12,532 nucleotides of DNA from Gemmatimonas phototrophica (GTDB taxonomy: Bacteria; Gemmatimonadota; Gemmatimonadetes; Longimicrobiales; Gaopeijiaceae), in assembly GCA_945876015.1 (NCBI GenBank), contig CAMCNM010000030.1, positions 1 through 12,532 of the forward strand. Direction: 5' to 3'. This document shows positions 6,384-12,532 of the stretch, piece after piece (the stretch's first letter is position 1; every line of letters starts with the position of its first letter). Position numbers and translations under genes: made by a program. Under the pieces are notes generated by a model. The model ran no database searches. It saw nothing but the letters and a program-made list of their open reading frames with translations, and was not told where the DNA came from.

Positions 6384-6989
6384 TCACGCACCCGTTGGAA
6401 GTAGAGTCCGAGCCAGCGCGTCGGCGGCTGGAGCCAATGACGCGGGATTGCTCCCGTCGCCGGCGTTTCCCTGCACCACCCCGAACCACGCCACCCGCCC
6501 GTCCACCACGCTCAGGATCGCCACCACCACCTCCACCGCTCCGGGGCGACCCTCGGTCGTCGCGCGCTGGCGCACCTGCACCGGGATGAGCGCGAGCTGC
6601 GCATCCGAGATCGCGGCCATGCGGCGCAGGTACCCGTACAGCGGATCCCCCACCCGATTCACCTGCGCCTGGAGGAACGCGCCGACCGGAAGGTTTTCGA
6701 GCGGCACGTTGAGCGAGGGGTTGCGGGCCAGCTGGGTGCGGAGCGTGGCGGGCATGATCCAGGTCACGCCGGTGCCGCGCGTAGAGAGAGCGAAGACCAG
6801 CTCGGCCTCGGGGTCATTCACGATCCCGATGCTGGACTGAACGGGGAGGACCATCACCTTCACGCCGAGCAGCGTCGGGACATAGCCACGGCCGTCCCCA
6901 GCGGTGGGAGCGGAGGGACGCATGAAGCAGCCGCCCAGCACCAGCGCGGCACAGCCGCCGATCCCGAGTCGCCCGAGGGCCCGGATCAC
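6384..6989 (-). CDS. Uncharacterised lipoprotein
   Basis: This 201-residue protein starts at GTG 6989, overlapping the msrB stop by four bases (GTGA). Residues 1-20 are a short signal sequence ending in the lipobox LVLGGC, with Cys21 as the lipidated residue, so it should be membrane-anchored. The mature part opens [19 protein letters not shown], a strand pattern like the N-terminal alpha/beta domains of TolB- or CsgG-type periplasmic proteins. It continues through a helix ([11 protein letters not shown]) and ends with strands [20 protein letters not shown] and a helix. I do not recognise a named family; the TolB/CsgG likeness is a fold impression only. The frame continues upstream of the GTG only as the out-of-frame shadow of msrB. 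Confidence 0.75.
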   Translation of the reverse strand: MIRALGRLGIGGCAALVLGGCFMRPSAPTAGDGRGYVPTLLGVKVMVLPVQSSIGIVNDPEAELVFALSTRGTGVTWIMPATLRTQLARNPSLNVPLENLPVGAFLQAQVNRVGDPLYGYLRRMAAISDAQLALIPVQVRQRATTEGRPGAVEVVVAILSVVDGRVAWFGVVQGNAGDGSNPASLAPAADALARTLLPTGA

Positions 6990-7411
6990 TCCTTCCCCTC
7001 GCCTTTCTTCTCCGGATCCATCCTGTCGAGCGCGAGCGAGGCGGAGTTGATGCAGTAGCGAAGGCCGGTCGGCTTGGGGCCGTCCGGAAAGACGTGGCCC
7101 AGGTGCGCGTCGCACGCGGCGCACAGCACCTCGGTGCGGCGCATGAACAGACTCCGGTCCTCGTGCTCGGCGACGTTCTCCTTGTCCACAGGCTGATAGA
7201 AGCTCGGCCAGCCGCTCCCCGAGTCGTACTTCGTGCTCGAGGAGAAGAGAGGGGTGCCGCACGCGCGGCAGCGATAGACGCCCGGATCCTTCGCGTTCAC
7301 GTATTCGCCCGTGAACGGCGCTTCGGTACCCTTCTCGCGGATGATCCGGTATTCGGCGGGGGTCAGCTGCTGCTGCCACTCGCTTTCGGGCTTCTCGATC
7401 TTCTTGGTCAT
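6986..7411 (-). CDS. msrB: Peptide-methionine (R)-S-oxide reductase
   Basis: MsrB repairs methionine R-sulfoxide in proteins using thioredoxin. The 141-residue length is that of a single-domain MsrB. Visible marks are the zinc cysteines Cys48 and Cys51 (CRACG) and Cys97 and Cys100 ([12 protein letters not shown]), the substrate segment [12 protein letters not shown] (64-75), and the catalytic Cys120 in RYCINSASL. No obvious resolving cysteine is seen outside these, so recycling may go directly through thioredoxin. Start ATG 7411 is set by a strong ribosome site (AGGAGG, five bases away). It overlaps the downstream lipoprotein by four bases and follows the SH3-like reading frame by 67 bases. 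Confidence 0.95.
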   Translation of the reverse strand: MTKKIEKPESEWQQQLTPAEYRIIREKGTEAPFTGEYVNAKDPGVYRCRACGTPLFSSSTKYDSGSGWPSFYQPVDKENVAEHEDRSLFMRRTEVLCAACDAHLGHVFPDGPKPTGLRYCINSASLALDRMDPEKKGEGKE

Positions 7412-7478
7412 GCGTTCCTCCTGGGCCTCGCGTACCCGAGGGTAGGTCGCCTGGATCCGCGATCCTTCCTCGACGGCG

Positions 7479-7844
7479 TCAGCACCCGCGCGTGTGGAAC
7501 CAGACCCTGGGATTTCCGGACGCGCCGCGCCAGCGGATCCACAGCGTGTCCTCGCGAAGGGCGGCCGGCGTGGCGCAGTAGTCGGAGGGACTGACCACGC
7601 GCACCCTCATCCAGTCTCCGTCCACCGTCAGCGACCGCATGATATAGCCGTCCCCGATCGGGAACTGCACCTCGGGCCCGTCGGCAACGGCGTGGAATCC
7701 CATCGAGTCAGGCGGGACCGCGAAGAAGAGCGGCAGCCCCGGCAGGAGATCCTCCCACAGGGTGAGCGCGGACACACGCTCCCGCGCGCGCGACCAGCCG
7801 CTCACTCCCGCGCCGTCCGCCCCGTTCCCGAGGAAGACTCTCAG
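7479..7844 (-). pseudogene. C-terminal half of the SH3-like lipoprotein, downstream of an in-frame TAG
   Basis: This open frame follows the TAG at 7845-7847 directly and is in the same frame as the lipoprotein before it. Possible restarts are CTG 7844 or GTG 7805 (SGWSRARERV), neither with a convincing ribosome site. The segment LRVFLGNG...SGWSR completes an SH3-like unit begun before the stop. A second such unit follows: [37 protein letters not shown], then TLWIRWRG, with the usual Trp-x-x-V-x and Trp-Ile patterns. If the TAG is read as Trp, the two halves give one protein of 267 residues. It may otherwise be translated separately as a roughly 108-residue protein without an export signal. 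Confidence 0.55.
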
Positions 7845-8282
7845 CTACTCGCCTCGCCGCTCCAGCACGACGAGCCCGACCTCCTGGTAGCCGTAGTCCA
7901 GCGCGCCGGGGCGCTCGAGCAATCCCTCGCGCGCCTCGAACCGGAAGACCCCGGTGGTATCGAGCACCATGCGAGCGATCACCGCCGCAGCGGGGGTGGA
8001 GTCGGCCCACACTTCGATCGAATCCGCGATGCGACCGGCGAGCTGCGGGCCGGGATCGAAACCGAGGACGCCGATGCCGCGCTCGCGGACGATCCCGGGG
8101 TCGGGAACCGTGTCGGGGTTCGAGCTCGCCACACCCGCCGCTGGAAAGGCCACGAACGGGCCGGAGCCGACGGAAGGCTCGGGCGCCGGGTCCCCATCGG
8201 GTGCCGACCCCGCGCGATCTCCGGTTCCACAAGCGAGCGTCAGGGCGGAAAGCAGTGGAAGCACGAACCGTGGGACGCGCAT
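7845..8282 (-). CDS. Probable lipoprotein, N-terminal half of an SH3-like domain protein
   Basis: ATG 8282 begins a 145-residue product with a basic N-terminus and hydrophobic core (RFVLPLLSALTLAC), giving a signal sequence with a loose lipobox at Cys18. A low-complexity Gly/Asp/Pro linker follows, then FVAFPAAGVASS. The mature part has a helix-rich region (GRIADSIEVWADSTPAAAVI) and ends YGYQEVGLVVLERRGE before TAG 7845-7847. That tail looks like the middle strands of an SH3-like fold, where Trp normally follows (compare VDGDWMRV in the downstream frame). The same frame continues open for 121 codons, so the TAG is likely a nonsense change (TGG to TAG). The gene starts 36 bases after the oxidase gene, and no clear ribosome site is visible. 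Function unknown. Confidence 0.6.
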   Translation of the reverse strand: MRVPRFVLPLLSALTLACGTGDRAGSAPDGDPAPEPSVGSGPFVAFPAAGVASSNPDTVPDPGIVRERGIGVLGFDPGPQLAGRIADSIEVWADSTPAAAVIARMVLDTTGVFRFEAREGLLERPGALDYGYQEVGLVVLERRGE

Positions 8283-9123
8283 GACTGCTGCTCGCTCGAA
8301 GGAGTGGACGCGGGGGCTCTACCCGGCCAGCAGGCCGGTGTCCACGTCGCGCAGCGACGGGCAGCCGGTGAGTGCCATGGCTCTCTTCAAATCCGAGACC
8401 AGCAGCTCCACGACCCTCTCTACGCCGCGCTGTCCGCCGGCAGCGAGCCCCCACAGGTAGGGCCGACCGATCTGCACCGCGGTGGCTCCAAGCGCGATCT
8501 CGCGCAGCACGTCCCCGCCGCGCCGGATGCCGCCGTCCACCCGAACGGGAATCTTCCCTTCCACGCCTTCCACGACGTCCCGGAGAGCCCGCGAGGTCGG
8601 CCAGGCCCCCTCCAGCTGGCGCCCGCCGTGGTTCGAGACGACCACGGCCGACACCCCGTGCTGCACCGCGAGACGGGCGTCCTCCCGGGTCATGATGCCC
8701 TTGAGCACCACCGGCATCCCCGCGATCCCGCGGAGCCAGTCCACGGCGTCCCACGTCAGGCTGGCGTCGAACTGCTCGGAAACCAGCCGATCGAGGCCAG
8801 AGGTGGGCTCGGTGCCGCGCCGGTCGGGCATCCGCTCCTGGACGAGGCCGCGGAAGTTGGCCATATCGAGCCCTTCGGGGAGCTTGAAGCCGTTGCGCGC
8901 GTCGCGCTCACGATTCCCCTGCACCGGCACGCTCACCGTCCGGCAGACCGCCCGGCAGCCCGCCGCGCGCCCGCGCTGCACCAAGTCCGCCGAAATCCCG
9001 CGATCCTTGAACACGTAGAGCTGGAGCCAGAGCGGCCCGGTCGCCGCGGCACCGATCTCCTCGATGGTGACCGTCGAGAGCGAGCTTGCCACCAGCAGGC
9101 TGCCCGTGGCCGCGGCCGCGCGC

Positions 9124-9158
9124 GCCGTCGCGATCTCGCCGTCGCGATCTCGCCGTCG
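9124..9158. repeat. 14-bp tandem duplication (2.5 copies) that breaks the oxidase gene
   Basis: GCCGTCGCGATCTC occurs at 9124-9137 and again at 9138-9151, followed by the first seven bases, GCCGTCG, at 9152-9158. An ancestral 1.5-copy state would have had GCCGTCG flanking CGATCTC, a natural substrate for slippage. Fourteen bases shift the frame by two; deleting one unit joins the reading frames as PDGEIATARAAAATG. Confidence 0.95.
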
Positions 9159-9401
9159 GGATGCGCCAGCCGCTGGAACGCGGTCGGGGCGAGCACGACC
9201 GGATGGGGCAGCCGGGTGCCGAGCAGCTCCACCGACGGGTCCACCTCCGACACGTCCACCAGAACGCGCGGGCGGAGAAACATCTCGGTCCACGCCGACC
9301 GGTTCGCGCGAAGCGTCACCTCGTCGCCCGCTCCGCCCGCGAAGTAGTCGTAGGCGTGCGCGGTCAGCGTCTCGCGGGCGCGGGCCTCCCAATCGTCGGG
9401 C

Positions 9402-9427
9402 GAGGGAGGGAGGGAGGGAGGGAGGGA
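9402..9427. repeat. Tetranucleotide AGGG repeat (about 6.5 units) at the 5' end of the oxidase gene
   Basis: Six uninterrupted AGGG units (9403-9426) plus flanking G and A give a 26-base microsatellite. It lies about seven codons after ATG 9448 and on the coding strand reads as SLPPSLPPS. A change of one unit would shift the frame right after the start, the layout of slipped-strand phase-variable genes. Confidence 0.9.
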
Positions 9428-9471
9428 ATCGTCGCTGGGCCGGTCCATTTCGGTCTCGTCGGGGACGCGCT

Positions 9472-9517
9472 CCGGGCGCCTTGCCCGGGTCAGCGGGAGA
9501 GATTATTTCATTCCCGC
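9472..9517. promoter_or_regulatory. Divergent intergenic control region with inverted repeats
   Basis: The 142-base gap between the oxidase start (9448) and the DUF3311 start (9591) contains two inverted repeats. CCGGGC/GCCCGG (9472-9477 and 9483-9488) is a tight hairpin. GCGGGA/TCCCGC (9493-9498 and 9512-9517) flanks the only AT-rich patch, GATTATTTCAT. On the minus strand TAATCT (9505-9500) could be a -10 box for the oxidase. The larger repeat is a plausible operator for a regulator of both genes. No regulator gene is in the window, and no clear -35 was found. Confidence 0.35.
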
Positions 9518-9590
9518 CCGGCGCGCGCCGTCGCTCCGAGCACCCGCCCGTACTCGCGCCAACCACTCCTCCGCCTCCTGGGGTCAACCC

Positions 9591-9863
9591 GTGAATCAGG
9601 ACAAGGTCGATCTCGACTCGCCTCCGCCCGCCAACCGCGGATTGCTCGTGATGGCCGCGATCCTCCTGGCGATCCCGGTCGTGGCGCTCCTGTGGGTGGA
9701 CAGCTACGCGCGCATCGAGCCCGTGGTCGCGGGCTTCCCGTTCTTCATCTGGTACCAGTTCCTCTGGGTCTTCCTCTGCTCGGCGATGACCTGGGGCGCC
9801 TATCGCCTGATCGAGATCGCGCGGCCCCGGCGGCACCTGGGTGGGAGGGAGAGCGGCCGATGA
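9591..9863 (+). CDS. DUF3311 small membrane protein, partner of the SSS symporter
   Basis: This 90-residue protein from GTG 9591 has two membrane helices: about residues 17-36 (GLLVMAAILLAIPVVALLWV) and about 51-74 (FFIWYQFLWVFLCSAMTWGA). The second contains the Trp-Tyr-Gln-Phe and Trp-Gly-Ala-Tyr signature of DUF3311 proteins. The C-terminus is basic and cytoplasmic (ARPRRHLGGRESGR). DUF3311 genes are regularly placed directly before SSS-family carboxylate permeases; here its TGA overlaps the symporter ATG (ATGA, 9860-9863), implying coupled translation. It is probably a small subunit or assembly partner of the transporter. The GTG is the first start after the intergenic region; its ribosome site is weak. 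Confidence 0.85.
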   Translation: MNQDKVDLDSPPPANRGLLVMAAILLAIPVVALLWVDSYARIEPVVAGFPFFIWYQFLWVFLCSAMTWGAYRLIEIARPRRHLGGRESGR

Positions 9864-11509
9864 ACAGCGGCGTGAACTACCCGGCGCTGGCGGTCCTCGT
9901 GGGCCTGTTCCTGCTCGTCACCGTGATGGGCTTCTGGGCGACCAACTGGCGGAAGGCGGAGAACCTGGAGAGCCTGGACGAGTGGGGCCTGGGGGGCCGC
10001 AAGTTCGGGACCTGGGTGACGTGGTTCCTGCTGGGCGGCGACCTCTACACCGCGTACACGTTCGTCGCTGTTCCCGCCGCCATGTTCGCCGCCGGCGCGG
10101 TCAACGGCTTCTTCGCGGTGCCGTACACGATCATCCTATACCCGATCATCTTCATCTTCATGGCGCGGCTCTGGTCGGTGAGCTTCCGACACGGCTACGT
10201 CACGCCCGCCGACTTCGTGCGCGGCCGCTACGGCTCGAAGAACCTCTCGACGGCGATCGCGATCACCGGCATCCTGGCGACGATGCCGTACATCGCGCTC
10301 CAGCTGGTCGGCATCCAGGCGGTGCTCGAGGTGGTCGGCCTGGGCGGATCGGGCAGCCTGCTGGCCAAGGACGCCCCGCTCTTCATCGCCTTCGCGCTGC
10401 TCGCCGCCTACACCTACTCGGCGGGGCTGCGCGCGCCCGCGGTGATCGCGTTCGTGAAGGACGCGCTCATCTATCTGGTGATCATCGTCGCGATCATCTA
10501 CCTGCCCAGCCGCGTCGGTGGATGGGCCAACGTGTTCGATGCCGCGCAGCAGAAGATGGCCGCGACCAACCCGACCACGAACCGCCCGGTGGGCGTCTTC
10601 CTGCCCTCGACCGCCAACTACTGGGCGTACGCCACGCTCGCGCTCGGCTCGGCGATGGCGCTCTTCATGTATCCGCACTCGATCACCGCGACGCTCTCGT
10701 CGCACAGCCGCAACACGATCCGGCGCAACGCCACGATCCTGCCCGCCTACAGCTTCGTGCTGGGGCTGCTCGCGCTACTCGGCTGGGTCGCGATCGCGGC
10801 CGGCACGCAGCCGATCGGCCTGGACGGAAAGCCGAACGCCCAGCTCGTGATCCCGCAGCTGTTCGAGGACATGTTCCCGGGTTGGTTCGCGGGGGTCGCG
10901 TTCGCCGCGGTCGCGATCGGCGCCCTGGTGCCCGCCGCGATCATGTCGATCGCCGCAGCCAACACGTTCACGCGCAACATCTACAAGGAGTGGGTCAACC
11001 CGGCCGCGACGCACGCGCAGGAGGCGCGCGTCTCGAAGATCTTCTCGCTGCTGGTGAAGGGCTTCGCGCTGATCTTCGTGCTCACGCTCGACAAGCAGAA
11101 CGCGATCAACTTCCAGCTGCTCGGCGGGATCTGGATCCTGCAGACCTTCCCGGCGATCGTGTTCAGCCTCTATACCCGGTGGTTCCACCCGTCCGGACTT
11201 CTGTTCGGCTGGGTGGCGGGCATGTGGTACGGGACGAACGCGGCCTACAACGTGGTCAACCCCGCCACCGGAGCCCATTTCGGAGGCTCGGTCGCCTTGA
11301 TCCCCATGATCGGCAAGCTCGGCTACATCGCGCTGAACGCGTTCGCGCTGAACGCGATCGTGTCCGCCGTGCTCACGGTGATCCTGAACGCGATGAAGGT
11401 GCCGAGCGGCTCGGACGAGACCCGGAAAGCCGACTACTTCGCGGACGAGGGGGACCCGAGCGCCGAGAAGACGAAAGTCGAGGCGGGCGTGGTGGAGGCG
11501 GTCGCCTAG
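9860..11509 (+). CDS. Sodium:solute symporter family permease (MctP-like monocarboxylate transporter)
   Basis: This 549-residue polytopic membrane protein is in the SSS (TC 2.A.21) length range, with about thirteen hydrophobic segments. It begins YPALAVLVGLFLLVTVMGFW. The family region EWGLGGRKFGTWVTWFLLGG follows, with DLYTAYTFVAVPAAMFAAGA, the site where SSS proteins place their first unwound helix, then RHGYVTPADFVRGRYGS. Later come ALGSAMALFMYPHSITATLS and GALVPAAIMSIAAANTFTRN, the latter typical of the second sodium-site helix. The pairing with DUF3311 and overall pattern resemble MctP, which imports lactate, pyruvate and related acids with cations. The divergent oxidase gene supports lactate, but substrate is inferred. 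The start is ATG 9860, with GGGAGGGAGAG upstream. Its TAG is immediately followed by the convergent AlkA stop. Confidence 0.88.
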   Translation: MNSGVNYPALAVLVGLFLLVTVMGFWATNWRKAENLESLDEWGLGGRKFGTWVTWFLLGGDLYTAYTFVAVPAAMFAAGAVNGFFAVPYTIILYPIIFIFMARLWSVSFRHGYVTPADFVRGRYGSKNLSTAIAITGILATMPYIALQLVGIQAVLEVVGLGGSGSLLAKDAPLFIAFALLAAYTYSAGLRAPAVIAFVKDALIYLVIIVAIIYLPSRVGGWANVFDAAQQKMAATNPTTNRPVGVFLPSTANYWAYATLALGSAMALFMYPHSITATLSSHSRNTIRRNATILPAYSFVLGLLALLGWVAIAAGTQPIGLDGKPNAQLVIPQLFEDMFPGWFAGVAFAAVAIGALVPAAIMSIAAANTFTRNIYKEWVNPAATHAQEARVSKIFSLLVKGFALIFVLTLDKQNAINFQLLGGIWILQTFPAIVFSLYTRWFHPSGLLFGWVAGMWYGTNAAYNVVNPATGAHFGGSVALIPMIGKLGYIALNAFALNAIVSAVLTVILNAMKVPSGSDETRKADYFADEGDPSAEKTKVEAGVVEAVA

Positions 11510-12154
11510 CTAGTCGGCCCTGGACGCCTCCAGCGCCCTCCAGCAGTACCAGGCCGTCGCGCTCCGCCACGGCCGGTAGCCGACGCCGATCCACTCCATC
11601 TCGTTGGGGGTGGGCATCTCGTCCAAGCCGAGGACTCGACCCAAGCCGGCGCGCACTCCGAGGTCCCCCACCGGCCACACGTCCGGGCGCCGCATCTGGA
11701 ACAGCAGCGTCATCTGCGCGGTCCAGCGCCCGATCCCGCGCACCGTGACGAGGCGCTCGATCAGCGCCTCGTCGTCGAGCGCGTCCATGTCGTCGAGCGG
11801 CACCACGCCCTCGGCGACCTTCTGCGCGAGGTCTCGAATGCAGACGAGCTTGGAGCGAGAGAGTCCGGCCGCGCGCAGATCCTCCTCGCGCGCCTTGAGC
11901 ACGCGGCGGGGATCGACCGTACCACCCAGCGCCGCGACGAGCCGTCCGTGGATGGTGGCCGCGGCCTTCCCCGCGAGCTGCTGATAGGTGACCGATCGGA
12001 CCAGGAAGGAGAAGGCGTCGTGCGCGTTCGACGGGAAGCGCACAGGCCCGACGCGCCGCACGACCGGCCCGAACGCGGGGTCGTCGAGCAGCCGCTCGTA
12101 CGCGCCCTTCCAGACGATGCGTCCCGGACGGGCGGCGGCCTTCTTCGCCTTCAC
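11510..12154 (-). CDS. DNA-3-methyladenine glycosylase, AlkA/HhH-GPD family
   Basis: This enzyme removes alkylated bases such as 3-methyladenine from DNA to start base excision repair. The 214-residue product is the compact HhH-GPD form. It shows FSFLVRSVTYQQLAGKAAAT (48-67), the helix-hairpin-helix RLVTVRGIGRWTAQM (134-148), and catalytic Asp164 in WPVGDLGVRAG. It ends with a YRPWRSATAWYCWRA helix, as in AlkA relatives. The N-terminal AlkA-specific domain of the E. coli protein is absent, and there is no iron-sulfur cysteine set. The start is GTG 12154, overlapping the SDR stop by four bases (GTGA); a GTG one codon upstream is equally possible. The stop (TAG 11512-11510) abuts the convergent symporter stop with no gap and no visible terminator. 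Confidence 0.88.
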   Translation of the reverse strand: MKAKKAAARPGRIVWKGAYERLLDDPAFGPVVRRVGPVRFPSNAHDAFSFLVRSVTYQQLAGKAAATIHGRLVAALGGTVDPRRVLKAREEDLRAAGLSRSKLVCIRDLAQKVAEGVVPLDDMDALDDEALIERLVTVRGIGRWTAQMTLLFQMRRPDVWPVGDLGVRAGLGRVLGLDEMPTPNEMEWIGVGYRPWRSATAWYCWRALEASRAD

Positions 12155-12532
12155 CACACCAGGTAGCCTCCGTCCACCGGGACGACCACGCCGGTGATGT
12201 GCCGCGCGGCCTCGGAGCAGAGGAAGAGGACCACGCCCGCCACGTCCTGAGGATCGCCGAGCCGCCCGAGCACGCTCCGTTCGCGGGCCTTGTCGAGCAT
12301 CTCGGCGGGCACGCGCGTGGTGAGGCGGCTGGTGCGGATGTACCCGGGCGCGACGGCGTTCACGTTGATGTTGCGCGGCCCGAGATCCACCGCCGCGCTC
12401 TGGGTCAGACCGATCATGCCGGCCTTCGAGGAGCTGTAGTTCGCGATGCCGAACTCGCTCCGCACGCCGTGCACCGAAGCGATGTTGACGATCTTGCCCC
12501 ACTCCTGAGCGCGCATGGGGCCGGCCACCGAG
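12151..12532 (-). CDS. Short-chain dehydrogenase/reductase, C-terminal part (gene runs off the right edge)
   Basis: The visible part of about 126 residues is the C-terminal half of a classical SDR (NAD(P)H-dependent oxidoreductase with Rossmann fold). The catalytic elements are in order: KIVNIASVHG (Ser strand), then YSSSKAG (Tyr-x3-Lys), then INVNAVAPGYIRTSR and GRLGDPQDVAGVVLFLCSEA, ending VVPVDGGYLVW. That ending and the overall pattern resemble FabG-like 3-oxoacyl reductases and hydroxybutyrate or glucose dehydrogenases; substrate cannot be told. The nucleotide-binding N-terminus (TGxxxGIG) lies beyond base 12532, so the ATG at 12528 is internal. It is translationally coupled to the downstream AlkA gene. 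Confidence 0.85.
   Translation of the reverse strand, partial: SVAGPMRAQEWGKIVNIASVHGVRSEFGIANYSSSKAGMIGLTQSAAVDLGPRNINVNAVAPGYIRTSRLTTRVPAEMLDKARERSVLGRLGDPQDVAGVVLFLCSEAARHITGVVVPVDGGYLVW

Larger units (their letters stand above)
8319..9448 (-). pseudogene. FMN-dependent alpha-hydroxy-acid oxidase (lactate oxidase-like), frameshifted
   Basis: Members of this family oxidise L-lactate or other 2-hydroxy acids with FMN. ATG 9448 opens the N-terminal part: AHAYDYFAGGAGDEVTLRAN, then LGTRLPHPVVLAPTAFQRLA and HPDGEIATAR. The frame is then lost. The rest continues in another frame from AAAATGSLLVASSLSTVTIE through QLYVFKDRG, NRERDARNGFKLPEGL, VVLKGIMTREDA (FMN-binding Lys), VVVSNHGGRQLEG (catalytic His and Arg) and VDGGIRRGGDVL (phosphate Arg) to TAG 8319. 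The shift is explained by a 14-bp tandem duplication at 9124-9151; removing one copy restores a 371-residue protein, the normal length. The usually conserved Asp of TVDVPV is Ser here (TVSVPV, codon 8933-8931). It is divergent from an MctP-like transporter, which fits lactate use. As read it is inactive. Confidence 0.8.

Noticed and set aside
4207..6404. Long + strand open frames opposite gcdH and isocitrate dehydrogenase
   Set aside because: They are antisense shadows in GC-rich DNA: Arg/Pro/Ala/His-rich, with no family motifs, and they cover two strongly supported minus-strand genes.
5347..6489. Extension of the gcdH frame upstream to a 775-residue protein
   Set aside because: The upstream part is the out-of-frame reading of isocitrate dehydrogenase. 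A good ribosome site and ATG at 5346 define the real start.
7494..9347. 617-codon + strand open frame
   Set aside because: It is antisense to the oxidase, the lipoprotein frames and part of the intergenic region; the translation is compositionally biased and shows no domain.
9841..11748. 635-codon + strand frame overlapping the symporter
   Set aside because: It is the second frame of the symporter gene. The symporter frame has clear membrane helices and family motifs; this one is Arg/Gly/His-rich filler.

Overview
The window is high-G+C bacterial DNA, almost certainly a chromosomal or metagenomic fragment from a GC-rich Gram-negative-type lineage. It has lipoproteins, NAD-type isocitrate dehydrogenase, a DUF3311/SSS transporter pair and no spliced genes. 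Gemmatimonadota or a neighbouring candidate phylum would fit, but that is a guess from gene style and not demonstrated.

Left part (1-~1848), a decayed defence cluster on the + strand. An IS3-type insertion sequence enters from the left edge; its end is near base 87 and its orfA starts at base 24 on the minus strand. It cuts into the C-terminal remnant of an SF1 (UvrD-like) helicase. Next come an AspBHI-like modification-dependent restriction endonuclease split by an in-frame TAG at 639-641, and a Vsr-type mismatch endonuclease that loses its C-terminal half at about 1845-1850. All three genes are broken, each in a different way.

Middle part (~1848-4004), the front of an integrative element on the minus strand. 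It encodes an excisionase-like HTH protein, a ribbon-helix-helix-like protein, a small Cys-rich protein and a Zn-finger/TOPRIM/RepA-type primase-helicase, with overlapping stop/start codons throughout. The primase is cut at the same point as Vsr, so the two convergent genes have lost their 3' ends at one junction. The element abuts the 3' side of a tRNA-Lys(CTT) gene, a classic integration target. No integrase is visible in the window. An intrinsic terminator lies in the leader of the primase operon.

Right part (4005-12532), ordinary host chromosome. On the minus strand, read 9448 to 4162, are: a lactate/alpha-hydroxy-acid oxidase broken by a 14-bp tandem duplication; an SH3-like lipoprotein that appears split by an in-frame TAG; methionine sulfoxide reductase B; a second lipoprotein; NAD-isocitrate dehydrogenase; and glutaryl-CoA dehydrogenase. 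Divergent from the oxidase are a DUF3311 protein and an SSS-family symporter (MctP-like), suggesting a lactate/pyruvate uptake-and-oxidation locus whose oxidase is now damaged. Converging on the symporter are an AlkA-type DNA glycosylase and the C-terminal part of an SDR oxidoreductase running off the right edge.

I saw no CRISPR array, rRNA or complete new system. The main interest is the number of interrupted genes and the exact lesions that interrupt them.
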